Part shown: positions 52,850 to 60,976 of the stretch, one piece after another
How positions within the stretch are numbered: position 1 is the first letter of the stretch
Layout: every line of letters begins with the position of its first letter
DNA from: Massilia putida
GTDB lineage: Bacteria > Pseudomonadota > Gammaproteobacteria > Burkholderiales > Burkholderiaceae_D
Length of the DNA stretch: 64,000 nt
Reading direction: 5' to 3'
Assembly: GCF_001941825.1 (NCBI RefSeq)
Contig: NZ_CP019037.1
Span: 124,001-188,000 of the forward strand
Made by a program: the position numbers and the translations under genes
The notes under the pieces: generated by a model
What the model saw: only the letters and a program-made list of their open reading frames with translations
What the model was told of the DNA's origin: nothing
Database searches by the model: none

Positions 52850-53419
52850 TTACAGGAAGATGCCGAGATTAGGGGTACCCAGCACCGCCTGGTCGATGAT
52901 GACTTCGCGCCGGGCCAGCTGGTAGCCCGATTCGGTCTTGCGGATCACGTCATGGCGCTCGCACGGGATCAGGTCGAACTTGTCGTGGTCAAAGCGATTC
53001 CGGGTCATCAGCAGGTAGCTGTGCACCTTGAACTCGTCCTCCTTGTCGGTGCGGTAGACGCGAATGTTCGACACCATGTGCTTGGTGCGCGACGGCGGAT
53101 CCTCGCCCCAGGCGCTGCGGGTATCCATGACGCGCATCACGCGCAGCATGATCGAACGGTAATCGTCGTACATGTGCTGGACGGTGCGCACGACCGACTT
53201 GTCCTGGTCGCGTGTGGCGCGGGTGTGCCGCAGCGGCACCGTGTATTCGATGTCCTTGGCGACCATCGCGATCCAGTCGCGCAGGCGCAGCGTATCGAAC
53301 AGCTCCGCCTCGTCGTACATGAACTCGACCATGTCGTTGTACAGCGGGCTGCCGACCGGGACCCGGTTGGCGCGCAGCGACGGCGGCAACGGTCTTGGCT
53401 CGAGCGGGTTCTTTTCCAT
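52850..53419 (-). CDS. Ring-hydroxylating dioxygenase beta subunit
   Basis: 189 residues, normal for the structural beta chain of alpha3beta3 Rieske dioxygenases. 'EFMYDEAELFDTLRLRDWIAM' near the N-terminus and 'SNIRVYRTDKEDEFKVHSYL' in the sheet are typical. AGGAGACACCC precedes the ATG, 41 bases after the alpha stop. It stabilises the alpha chain and has no metal site. DitA2-like position in the pathway is inferred. Confidence 0.92.
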   Translation of the reverse strand: MEKNPLEPRPLPPSLRANRVPVGSPLYNDMVEFMYDEAELFDTLRLRDWIAMVAKDIEYTVPLRHTRATRDQDKSVVRTVQHMYDDYRSIMLRVMRVMDTRSAWGEDPPSRTKHMVSNIRVYRTDKEDEFKVHSYLLMTRNRFDHDKFDLIPCERHDVIRKTESGYQLARREVIIDQAVLGTPNLGIFL

Positions 53420-53460
53420 GGGTGTCTCCTGGGGATGTTGTTGGTGGTCGGGTTGCCGGC

Positions 53461-54861
53461 TCATTTTTCGCTCGTCATCAGCTCGTGCCAGTACTTCCAC
53501 CATGCCCACTGGGTGTCGTCCTTCGTGAAGCCGTCGCCGACATGGCCCGGTCCCGGCCAGCCTTCCGGCGCGCCGTTCTCGAACAGGGCCTGGTACTTCA
53601 TGGTGATGGTCTTGCTCATCGCGCCCTTCGCCACTTCGGTCTGGTGCGGCCAGGTGTCGGAGTCTTCCATCTCGACCATGCCGGAGGTGCCCAGCATCTG
53701 CACCGACTGGCGCAGCATGCGCGCCTTGAGCTCGGGCGGCGTGTCCTTTTCGGCAAAGATCCAGTTCATGAACTCGAGCTTGTCCGGACCTTTCGGGATG
53801 TAGGCGTGCAGGGCGCAGGCACCGATGATCGTGCCGTCCGGTTGCGGCAGGTAGATGAACTCGAACAGGCCGTTCGGGAAGAACCCGCCGACCTGGGGCG
53901 GGCGCCAGGACATCAGCTTGAGCTGGCCGTCGTCGAAGCGCTCCAGCAGTTCCGGCACCATCGCGGGGGTGATGCCGGGCGGCGGCAGCACGGTCAGCTT
54001 TTCGGCCGGGGTCAGCTCGGCCGGGTCCTTGCCGGTCAGGCGCACGATCTTGCGGTCGAGTTCGATGCAGCGCAGCGCATGGCCGTGGTCGGTCCAGACT
54101 TCGCTGCCGTACATCTCGGGCGACAGGTCGGCGCCTTTGCCTTCCGCATCCGGTTTTTTCGCGTACGGACCGACTTCGCCCAGCCAGCGGTGCAGGGTCA
54201 GGGTATGGAACCCGTCCGCGGCCGACTGCTCGCAGGCGGTCTTCCAGTTCGCATTGATGCGGAAGCGCTGCGGCGGGCCGAGGACTTCGAGTCCACCCTT
54301 GGTGCGCAGGAACAGGGTGTCGAAATAGTACTTGGCGTCGCCGAAGAATTCTTCCAGGCTGGGGCCGTCGATGTTCCAGGTCGCGAAGATCAGTCCGCCA
54401 TACAGCGCGACGCGCGCCTTCTTCAGGCCGAGCTGATCCTTCGGCGTCATCTTCCCGTGCATGCATTCCTTCTCGATCGGCGCGCCGATGAAGTCGCCGT
54501 TCGGCTTGAAGGCCCAGCCATGGTAGATGCACATGTGGACGTTGGTGTTGCCGGCGTCGTGCGTCTGCACGCGCATCGCGCGGTGCGGGCAGACGTTCAG
54601 CGAGACGTGGATCTCGTTGTCGCGGTCGCGCGCGACGATGACGGCGTCCGAGCCCATGTCGCGCGTGACGAAGTCGCCCTTGTTCGGGATTTCGGTCTCA
54701 TGGCCCAGGAAGATCCAGGTCTTGGCGAAGATCCGCTCCATCTCGAGTTCATAAAGCTCGGGGTCGGACAGGGCGCGTACCTTGACTTCGCGTGTCTCGT
54801 GGTTGATCAGGTCCGAGATCGTGGTCCCGTCCCGCAGTGTCGTTTCGGCATGCTGGTGCAT
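53461..54861 (-). CDS. Ring-hydroxylating (Rieske) dioxygenase alpha subunit
   Basis: 466 residues. Rieske ligands C91, H93, C111, H114; bridging D216 and iron ligands H219 and H224 ('DGFHTLTLH') are all present, so the enzyme should be active. The length and an associated beta subunit put it in the naphthalene/biphenyl-type group. Start at 54861, after AAAGGAGACAACG. It makes a cis-dihydrodiol on an aromatic ring. Its ferredoxin and reductase are probably those at 24430 and 30457, about 24-30 kb away; a shared operator links them. Confidence 0.94.
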   Translation of the reverse strand: MHQHAETTLRDGTTISDLINHETREVKVRALSDPELYELEMERIFAKTWIFLGHETEIPNKGDFVTRDMGSDAVIVARDRDNEIHVSLNVCPHRAMRVQTHDAGNTNVHMCIYHGWAFKPNGDFIGAPIEKECMHGKMTPKDQLGLKKARVALYGGLIFATWNIDGPSLEEFFGDAKYYFDTLFLRTKGGLEVLGPPQRFRINANWKTACEQSAADGFHTLTLHRWLGEVGPYAKKPDAEGKGADLSPEMYGSEVWTDHGHALRCIELDRKIVRLTGKDPAELTPAEKLTVLPPPGITPAMVPELLERFDDGQLKLMSWRPPQVGGFFPNGLFEFIYLPQPDGTIIGACALHAYIPKGPDKLEFMNWIFAEKDTPPELKARMLRQSVQMLGTSGMVEMEDSDTWPHQTEVAKGAMSKTITMKYQALFENGAPEGWPGPGHVGDGFTKDDTQWAWWKYWHELMTSEK

Positions 54862-54891
54862 CGTTGTCTCCTTTGTTTTCCTGCTCTTCGA

Positions 54892-54919
54892 ATTGTACAC
54901 AAATAAGAATTTTGTTCAA
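54892..54919 (-). promoter_or_regulatory. Sigma-70-like promoter of the dioxygenase operon
   Basis: On the minus strand: TTGAAC (54919-54914), 16 bases, TACAAT (54897-54892). Transcription would begin near 54885, leaving a leader of about 24 bases. It coincides exactly with operator 9. Confidence 0.6.
54893..54919. promoter_or_regulatory. Operator site 9 (TTGTACA-N13-TGTTCAA)
   Basis: TTGTACA (54893-54899) and TGTTCAA (54913-54919). It differs from site 1 at only 2 of 27 positions, including the spacer, although 53.5 kb apart. It is 32 bases from the dioxygenase alpha ATG. Confidence 0.75.
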
Positions 54920-54971
54920 CAAACGATGATCCCGGCGACGAATATATTTTTGCCGCCGTGGTCCGCAGGAA

Positions 54972-55433
54972 TCAGTCCGTCTCGGCCGGCACCGCGCTGC
55001 CGCGCCGCAGCACGACCGGAATGCCGCCGCTGCGGCGCTTGGCCATCCACTGGGCGAGTGCCGCATCCATGTAGTCGGCATGGCCGGGAAACCAGCGCGC
55101 CAGCTCGCGCGCGAGGGCGCGGCAGGTATCCGCAGGACCGCCGCCGGCGAGCAGGGCGCGCACCTCGCGCACCGACGCCAGGACCGCGGCGTGTTCGTCG
55201 ATGTGGCATTGGGTCGCGGGGAAGCCGGTGGAGACCATCCACTCGCGCTCCTCGTCGAAATGGCGTTCGGCGTGCTCGGCGAACGCATCGAGCCGGTGCG
55301 CCAGCTCGACATCGGGCGCCGCCAGCAGGGCCGCGACCAGGTCGACGAATTCGCGATGGGTGGCGTCCATCTGGTCGTAGCCGAGGAGGAACTGGTCGGT
55401 CCAGGTGAAGTCTGGTTGGGGTGTCGCTGACAT
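54972..55433 (-). CDS. Bacteriohemerythrin-like oxygen-binding protein
   Basis: 153 residues with the hemerythrin di-iron ligands in order: 'YDQMDATHREF', 'HAERHFDEEREWM', 'CHIDEHAAVL' and 'WFPGHADYMDAAL'. Bacterial single-domain hemerythrins bind O2 and may deliver it to oxygenases or sense it. It is divergent from glutathione peroxidase across operator 10. Ribosome site weak. Near an O2-consuming dioxygenase, an oxygen supply role is plausible but inferred. Confidence 0.85.
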   Translation of the reverse strand: MSATPQPDFTWTDQFLLGYDQMDATHREFVDLVAALLAAPDVELAHRLDAFAEHAERHFDEEREWMVSTGFPATQCHIDEHAAVLASVREVRALLAGGGPADTCRALARELARWFPGHADYMDAALAQWMAKRRSGGIPVVLRRGSAVPAETD

Positions 55434-55471
55434 GGTGCCGGCTTTCGCGTAAGGGCTGGTCGGGAGATTTT

Positions 55472-55498
55472 GATTACACTTTTTCAAAAAGTGTCGAA
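55472..55498. promoter_or_regulatory. Operator site 10 (GATTACA-N13-TGTCGAA)
   Basis: GATTACA (55472-55478) and TGTCGAA (55492-55498) in the 126-base divergent gap between hemerythrin and glutathione peroxidase. The outer arms diverge, but the ACA-N13-TGT core fits. Confidence 0.5.
55476..55494. repeat. 19-base perfect palindrome ACACTTTTT-C-AAAAAGTGT
   Basis: It lies inside operator 10 and extends symmetry to the centre. Its core TTTTTCAAAAA matches that at 39231-39245. Confidence 0.55.
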
Positions 55499-55559
55499 TA
55501 AATGTTAGCATGAGTCGGCCCGCAGGCGCCACCTGCCAATCATCCATGGAGAAGCATCG

Positions 55560-56111
55560 ATGCAAACCCAGATCGACACGATACCGTTCCGCCTGATGGA
55601 CGGAACCCACGCGACCCTGTCCAGTTACCGCGGCAAGGTCGTGCTGCTGGTGAACGTGGCGTCGCAGTGCGGGCTGACGCCGCAATACGAAGGCCTGGAG
55701 CGCCTGTTCGAGGACAAGCGCGCGGCCGGGCTGGTGGTGATCGGCTTCCCCGCCAACGATTTCGGCGCTCAGGAACCGGGCAGCAACGAAGAGATCGCCC
55801 AGTTCTGCAGCGCCAGGTATGGCGTGGCATTTCCTCTTGCCGAGAAAGTCTCGGTCAAGGGGCCGGAGCGCCACCCCCTGTACGCGGCATTGACCGTGGA
55901 GCGGCCCGCCGCACTGGATCCCGCGCAAGGCGCCTTGCGGCTGAAACTGCGCGAATACGGCTACGAGGCGGGCGACCCGTCGGACGTGTTGTGGAATTTC
56001 GAGAAATTCCTGATCGGCCGCGATGGCCAGGTCGTCGCGCGTTTCAATCCCGACGTTGCGCCCGACGATCCGCTGCTGCTGGAAGCGATCGACCGCGCCC
56101 TGCGCGGCTGA
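55560..56111 (+). CDS. Glutathione peroxidase family protein
   Basis: 183 residues: 'VNVASQCGLTPQYEGLE' with the peroxidatic Cys, 'GFPANDFGAQEPGS', and the 'WNFEKFLIGRDG' Trp-Asn pair of the catalytic tetrad. A Cys (not Sec) enzyme, probably thioredoxin- or glutathione-dependent, reducing peroxides. Shares a regulated divergent promoter with hemerythrin, suggesting protection from peroxide released by the oxygenases. Confidence 0.93.
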   Translation: MQTQIDTIPFRLMDGTHATLSSYRGKVVLLVNVASQCGLTPQYEGLERLFEDKRAAGLVVIGFPANDFGAQEPGSNEEIAQFCSARYGVAFPLAEKVSVKGPERHPLYAALTVERPAALDPAQGALRLKLREYGYEAGDPSDVLWNFEKFLIGRDGQVVARFNPDVAPDDPLLLEAIDRALRG

Positions 56112-56129
56112 AGCGGGCAGGGATGGACG

Positions 56130-57398
56130 ATGGACGCGCGCGCGCCAACTCCCGACACCGATGCTTGCGGCACGCCTTTGGACGCCGCCTTCCTGAGCGA
56201 TCCCTACCCCACCTACAAGGCGTGGCGCGATGCGGAACCGGTGCTGTGGCGTGACGACGTGTTCCAGGGCGCCTGGGTATTGACCCGCCACGCCGATGTC
56301 GAGTTCGCGCTGCGCGACCCGCGCTTTTCCGCGCAGCGCACGGGCGGCTGGGTCAAGCGTATCCCCGGTGCCGACGCAGGGCCGCGCGGTGGGCGGGCGC
56401 AGGCCGCGCTGGACGATTTCCAGCGCACGTTCGCGCGTGCGATGGTGTTCCTCGACGCGCCCGACCACCGGCGCGTACGCAGGGCGATGGCGGCGGGATT
56501 TCATCCGTCCATCGTCCGCGGGCTGAAACCGCAGGTCGAGCACCTCGCGCAGGAACTGCTCGATCCGCTGGACGCGCGGGCGGGCTTCGATTTCATCCAG
56601 GCCGTCGCCCGTCCGCTGCCGTCGCGCGTGATCGGCCTGATCCTGGGCATTGACCGGCGGGACGAGGACGAGTTCGTCGCATGGTCGGAGGCGCTTGCGA
56701 CCTTCATCGGCGCCCTGCAGCCGTCGCTGGCGCAGCTTGGCGCCGCGCGGCACGCCCTGCTGCAGATGGTGCGCTACTTCGACGCCCTGGTGCCGGTGCG
56801 GCGGCGTGCGCCGGGCGAGGATCTCGTCAGCAGGCTCGTGCAGGCCGAAGACGCCGGGGAACTGCGCGCCGACGGCGAGCTGGCGGCGCAATGCGCGATG
56901 CTCTTGTTCGCCGGGCATGAAACCACCCGCAACCTGCTCGGCAATGGCCTCCATACCCTGTTGTCGCATCCGCTGCAGTGGAACCGGTTGCGCGGCGAGC
57001 CGGCATCGATGCCCGCCGCGTTGCGCGAAGTGCTCCGCTACGACAGTCCGGTGCAATACACGGGCCGCCGGGTCGCCAGCCAGCTGACCTTGCACGGGCA
57101 CACGCTGCGCCGCGGCGACCTCGTGCTGGCCATGATCGGTGCCGCCAATCGTGACCCGGACCGCTTTGCCGACCCGGATACCTTCGACATCCACCGGCGC
57201 GAGGGCAGTCACCTGTCGTTCGGGAGCGGTCCGCACGTGTGTATCGGTGCCGGGCTCGCGCTGCTGGAAGCCGAGGTCACGCTGCGCGACGTCATGCGGC
57301 GTTGGCCGACACTCCGGTTGGCCGATTCGTCGCCGCAGTGGAACGGCAACGCGGGACTGCGCGGGCTGGCGCGCATGACGGTGCGCAGCGAAGCCTGA
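56130..57398 (+). CDS. Cytochrome P450 (CYP107-like)
   Basis: 422 residues. Heme loop 'FGSGPHVCIGAGLALLE' with Cys near 371, I-helix 'LFAGHETTRNL', ExxR 'EVLR'. It is only distantly similar to the P450 at 9394 (regular AGHETT against AAAETT). ATG 56130 lies 18 bases after the peroxidase stop, so it is probably co-transcribed. Second hydroxylase of the pathway, or a detoxifying enzyme. Confidence 0.9.
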   Translation: MDARAPTPDTDACGTPLDAAFLSDPYPTYKAWRDAEPVLWRDDVFQGAWVLTRHADVEFALRDPRFSAQRTGGWVKRIPGADAGPRGGRAQAALDDFQRTFARAMVFLDAPDHRRVRRAMAAGFHPSIVRGLKPQVEHLAQELLDPLDARAGFDFIQAVARPLPSRVIGLILGIDRRDEDEFVAWSEALATFIGALQPSLAQLGAARHALLQMVRYFDALVPVRRRAPGEDLVSRLVQAEDAGELRADGELAAQCAMLLFAGHETTRNLLGNGLHTLLSHPLQWNRLRGEPASMPAALREVLRYDSPVQYTGRRVASQLTLHGHTLRRGDLVLAMIGAANRDPDRFADPDTFDIHRREGSHLSFGSGPHVCIGAGLALLEAEVTLRDVMRRWPTLRLADSSPQWNGNAGLRGLARMTVRSEA

Positions 57399-57498
57399 GT
57401 CCCTCCTGCGAGGCAGTCTTTCACCTCACAGACGCGTTGCCTCCGTCCGCCAGGACATCCAGCCGTCGGGCCGCCGACTTGGTGTGATCGTCGTTAAA

Positions 57499-57525
57499 TT
57501 GCACAGAAATTGAATTTGTGTAAAT
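57499..57525. promoter_or_regulatory. Possible operator site 11 (TTGCACA-N13-TGTAAAT)
   Basis: TTGCACA (57499-57505) and TGTAAAT (57519-57525); the left arm fits well and the right arm only in its core. It lies 118 bases before the porin gene, in a 244-base AT-rich gap that also holds the palindrome CTAGAA-T-TTCTAG at 57585-57597. Weakest of the eleven sites. Confidence 0.4.
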
Positions 57526-57642
57526 AAAACGATGTATATACGCAACCAACGGGTGATTCTTATAGGAAATCAAACAAGAAAATCCTAGAATTTCTAGAGG
57601 GTTTCCAAAGCGAAACTTATTTGTCTTAACTCTAGAGGTCAT

Positions 57643-58770
57643 ATGAAGGCTATCGCTCTTACTTTGCTCACCTTGCCGCTGGCTGTCTCGATCGCCCATG
57701 CGCAGGACACTTCCCCGGTCCGCATTACCGGATTCGGCACCGGCGCTCTTACCTGGACCGATACCGACGGTGCGGAATATTCCCGTCCGAACCAGGCCAG
57801 CGGTGCCAAAAAGAATCCCGTGACGGGCGTCGATTCGAACCTGGGGCTGCAGGCCTACTATGCCGTCAACAGCTGGCTGTCGGTAACTGCCCAGGGGCTG
57901 GTGCGCAAGGATGCGGAGGACGATTTCGGTGCCGAACTGACATGGGCATTCGCCAAGGCCAAATTGTCGGACGACGTCGGTGTACGGGTTGGGCGCCTGG
58001 GCGTGCCGGTCTTCATGATCTCGGACTACCGCAACGTTGGTTACGCCAACACGTTCCTGCGTGCGCCGGAAGAACTGTATTCGCAAGTTCCCTACAAGGA
58101 CATCGATGGCGCCGACATCACCTGGCAGCACAGCTACGGCGACACGACGTACACGGCCCAGTTCGCCTACGGCCGGTCCAAAGCCGACCTCTCCGGCGGC
58201 CTCACGGTCGACTCGCGCAGGGTGGGTGCCCTGAACCTGGTCGCCGAGCACGGCCCGCTCACGCTGCGCCTCGGTCGCGCCGAGGCTCACCGGACGACGG
58301 TCTACGATGCGCCGACGCATACCAGTCGTCCGAGCGCAGGGCACGGGACGTTCACCTCGGCCGGTATCGGCCTGGACTGGAACAACATCGTCGCGCAGTC
58401 CGAATATGCCAAGCGCAAAACCGGCGGCGTGGCACCCTCCAAGGCGTGGTACGTCATGGGCGGTTACCGCTTCGGCAAAGTCCTGCCGTACTTTACGCAT
58501 TCCGAGCTGAGGAGCGAGGGCGCCGTGGCCAACATCGCGGCGCTCCCTACTGCCGTGGCGGCACGTCTCAGCCAGATCAACAACGCCACGGGCGCGGGCG
58601 AACAAACCACCGACTCGGTCGGCGTGCGTTGGGACTTCTACCGCTCGCTGGCACTGAAAGTGCAATTCGACCGCGTGCGCCCCAACGGGACCGGTCTATT
58701 GCTCAATCCAAAGACGGGCTTCCACGGCCCGGTCACCGTCGGCGCCGTCGCCCTCGATTTCGTATTCTAA
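57643..58770 (+). CDS. Outer-membrane porin-like protein
   Basis: 375 residues. Signal peptide of about 21 residues ending 'SIAHAQ', then alternating beta strands and a C-terminal Phe ('ALDFVF'). No known channel signature; similar genes occur before small PstS-like proteins and chemoreceptors in beta-proteobacteria. CTAGAGGTCAT precedes the ATG. Probably a channel for anions or small acids. Confidence 0.8.
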   Translation: MKAIALTLLTLPLAVSIAHAQDTSPVRITGFGTGALTWTDTDGAEYSRPNQASGAKKNPVTGVDSNLGLQAYYAVNSWLSVTAQGLVRKDAEDDFGAELTWAFAKAKLSDDVGVRVGRLGVPVFMISDYRNVGYANTFLRAPEELYSQVPYKDIDGADITWQHSYGDTTYTAQFAYGRSKADLSGGLTVDSRRVGALNLVAEHGPLTLRLGRAEAHRTTVYDAPTHTSRPSAGHGTFTSAGIGLDWNNIVAQSEYAKRKTGGVAPSKAWYVMGGYRFGKVLPYFTHSELRSEGAVANIAALPTAVAARLSQINNATGAGEQTTDSVGVRWDFYRSLALKVQFDRVRPNGTGLLLNPKTGFHGPVTVGAVALDFVF

Positions 58771-58780
58771 GGAAGCCGTG

Positions 58781-59188
58781 ATGAAACAACTGATCAAGAT
58801 TTGGCTCGGTACCGCCGCGCTCGCTCTGGCCCTGCCGGCCAGCGCCGAAGTGGTAGTCGTCGTGAACCCGAAAGCCGCCGAATCCTCGATGACGAAGGAT
58901 GAGGTTGCGCAATTTTTTCTCGGTAAATCGAGCACTCTGAGCCCGGTCGACCAGCCGGAAAGCGCCCCGATCCGTGCCGAGTTCTATAAAAAGGTGACGG
59001 ACAAGGAAGCGTCCCAGGTCAAGGCTTTGTGGTCCAAGCTGGTGTTCACCGGCAAGGCGACGATGCCCAAGGAAGCCGCCGATAGTGCCGCCGTGAAGAA
59101 GATCGTGGCAAGCGACTCGAAGGCCATCGGCTACATCGAGAAGAGCGCGGTCGACGCATCGGTCAAGGTGATTTATACCGCACAATAA
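58781..59188 (+). CDS. Small PstS-like periplasmic substrate-binding protein
   Basis: 135 residues, with a signal peptide ending 'LPASAE' near 21. '[26 protein letters not shown]' at the start and 'GYIEKSAVD' near the end are typical of the short phosphate-binding-like (PBP) proteins, about half the size of PstS. ATG 58781 was chosen, as it is better spaced from GGAAG than a GTG at 58778. Lies between porin and chemoreceptor; perhaps a shared sensor/uptake set. Confidence 0.8.
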   Translation: MKQLIKIWLGTAALALALPASAEVVVVVNPKAAESSMTKDEVAQFFLGKSSTLSPVDQPESAPIRAEFYKKVTDKEASQVKALWSKLVFTGKATMPKEAADSAAVKKIVASDSKAIGYIEKSAVDASVKVIYTAQ

Positions 59189-59244
59189 GCGTGACGACCG
59201 CCCGGTCCACCGGGCGGCGAACATGCGTTTCAGGAGACGGCAGC

Positions 59245-60837
59245 ATGAGCATCAAGCGCAAGATCTGGGCACTCCCGGTCATCTCGACCATCATCTTCGG
59301 CCTCGGCGTGGCGGTCTCCGCCAGCATCGCGAGCGGCGCCCTGGACTCGATCCACACGACCGAGACCATCGACTATCCGGCCCTGGGCACGGCGAAGGCG
59401 TTGACCGCGGACCTGCAGGGCATCACCGACGGTCTGCGCGATGCCGTCTCCGAAGGCGACAAGGCCCGCATCGCCCAGATCGGCGACCAGGCCGACAAGG
59501 TCCGCGGCAAGCTCGCCGACGTCACGAAGATCCCGGGCATGGATGCGACCGGCAAACGCTTGACCAAGGAATTCGAGGATTACTATGCGCCGGCCGTCTC
59601 GGCCGCCAGGATCATGCTCGAACTCGAGCAGGGCGATCCGCAGGCGACCGTGCAACGTATGCAGGGCGCGCTGACGGTGCTCAATGCCGACGTCGCCAAG
59701 CTCAACGAGCAGGCGCAACAGAATTTCAAGGACGGCATCGCGCGCAGCAGCTCGAGCGTGCGCCGCGTGCTGTCTGTCACCATCATCACGGCGTCGATCG
59801 TGATCGCCACCCTGATCGGCGTGTCGTGGTTCGTGATCCGCACCATCTGGCAACAGCTGGGCGGCGAACCGGAATACGCACGCGAGATCACGCGGTTTGT
59901 TGCGGCCGGCGACCTGTCGATGGACATCCGCCTCGAGAAGGGCGACGACCACAGCCTGCTGGCCGCGCTGCAGGAAATGCGCACGCGCCTGGCGACGATG
60001 GTCTCCGGCATCAAGACGTCGGCCGAGACCATCGCCACGGCCAGCGCCGAGATCGCCAGCGGCAACGCCGACCTGGCCAGCCGCACGGAATCGCAGGCTG
60101 GACGCCTTGAAAACACGGCGCGCGCCATGGAATCCCTGACGGACACCGTGCGTGCCAACGCCGCCAATGCCAGTCAGGCCAATCAGCTGGTGGTATCCGC
60201 GACGGGCATCGCCACCCGGGGTGGCGAGGTGGTGGGCAACGTCGTCGCCACCATGGGCGCGATCAACACGTCTGCCAGGAAGATCGTCGACATCATCACC
60301 GTGATCGATGGCATTGCCTTCCAGACGAACATCCTGGCATTGAACGCGGCGGTGGAAGCAGCACGCGCGGGCGAACAGGGACGCGGCTTCGCCGTCGTCG
60401 CGGGCGAAGTGCGTACGCTGGCCCAGCGCAGCGCCGCCGCCGCCAAGGAAATCAAGGAACTCATCGGCGATTCCGTCGCCAAGGTCAACGCCGGCACCGC
60501 GCTCGTCGATGAAGCGGGCGCCACGATGGAACAGATCGTCGCCTCGGTCCGCAAGGTGCACGACATCATGGCCGAGATCAGTGTTGCGGGACAGTGCCAG
60601 GCCGAGGGCATCGAACAGATCGGCCGCGCGATCGACGACATGGACCAGATGACGCAACAGAACTCGGCGCTGGTCGAGGAAGCATCGGCGGCCGCGGAAT
60701 CGCTGACCGAGCAAACTGGCCAGCTATCGTTGGCGCTGGCGCAGTTCAAGCTCGACCATGCAATGCCCCGGTCCAAGCGCCATCATCCCGAACGTATGGC
60801 GGTCGCATTCGATAAAGTCGCGGGTAATATTGCATAA
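59245..60837 (+). CDS. Methyl-accepting chemotaxis protein
   Basis: 530 residues. TM1 about 11-33, a periplasmic four-helix-type sensor domain to about 185, TM2 about 190-212 ('[18 protein letters not shown]'), HAMP, then the cytoplasmic signalling domain with the conserved tip '[19 protein letters not shown]'. Ribosome site CAGGAGACGG. It could signal from the adjacent periplasmic binding protein. Confidence 0.93.
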   Translation: MSIKRKIWALPVISTIIFGLGVAVSASIASGALDSIHTTETIDYPALGTAKALTADLQGITDGLRDAVSEGDKARIAQIGDQADKVRGKLADVTKIPGMDATGKRLTKEFEDYYAPAVSAARIMLELEQGDPQATVQRMQGALTVLNADVAKLNEQAQQNFKDGIARSSSSVRRVLSVTIITASIVIATLIGVSWFVIRTIWQQLGGEPEYAREITRFVAAGDLSMDIRLEKGDDHSLLAALQEMRTRLATMVSGIKTSAETIATASAEIASGNADLASRTESQAGRLENTARAMESLTDTVRANAANASQANQLVVSATGIATRGGEVVGNVVATMGAINTSARKIVDIITVIDGIAFQTNILALNAAVEAARAGEQGRGFAVVAGEVRTLAQRSAAAAKEIKELIGDSVAKVNAGTALVDEAGATMEQIVASVRKVHDIMAEISVAGQCQAEGIEQIGRAIDDMDQMTQQNSALVEEASAAAESLTEQTGQLSLALAQFKLDHAMPRSKRHHPERMAVAFDKVAGNIA

Positions 60838-60918
60838 AAAATAATTAGTTGGCGTGCATAGCGTTGCCTACAGACTACAAAAATTGTCCTAAAGATCGTA
60901 TATCCCGCATCCCGACCC

Positions 60919-60924
60919 TATAAT
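60919..60924 (+). promoter_or_regulatory. Possible -10 box (TATAAT)
   Basis: A perfect TATAAT 58 bases before the diguanylate cyclase start; no convincing -35 box at 16-18 bases. It supports the start at 60977 rather than 60935, which would leave almost no leader. Confidence 0.4.
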
Positions 60925-60976
60925 CGGCCCACGATTGTTTCAGTACAGCAGCCGGCTTGTACGAGGGAATGTGGAA

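Noticed and set aside
1..57398. A classical 9,10-seco steroid degradation cluster
   Set aside because: Several shared families are present (Ltp2/DUF35, paired acyl-CoA dehydrogenases), but I see no KshA, HsaA/B-type monooxygenase, 3-ketosteroid dehydrogenase or meta-cleavage hydrolase. It cannot be fully excluded because both flanks are missing.
57585..57597. CTAGAA-T-TTCTAG palindrome before the porin as another IclR-type site
   Set aside because: Arms and spacing do not match ATTCT-N6-AGAAT; kept only as a note in the porin upstream region.
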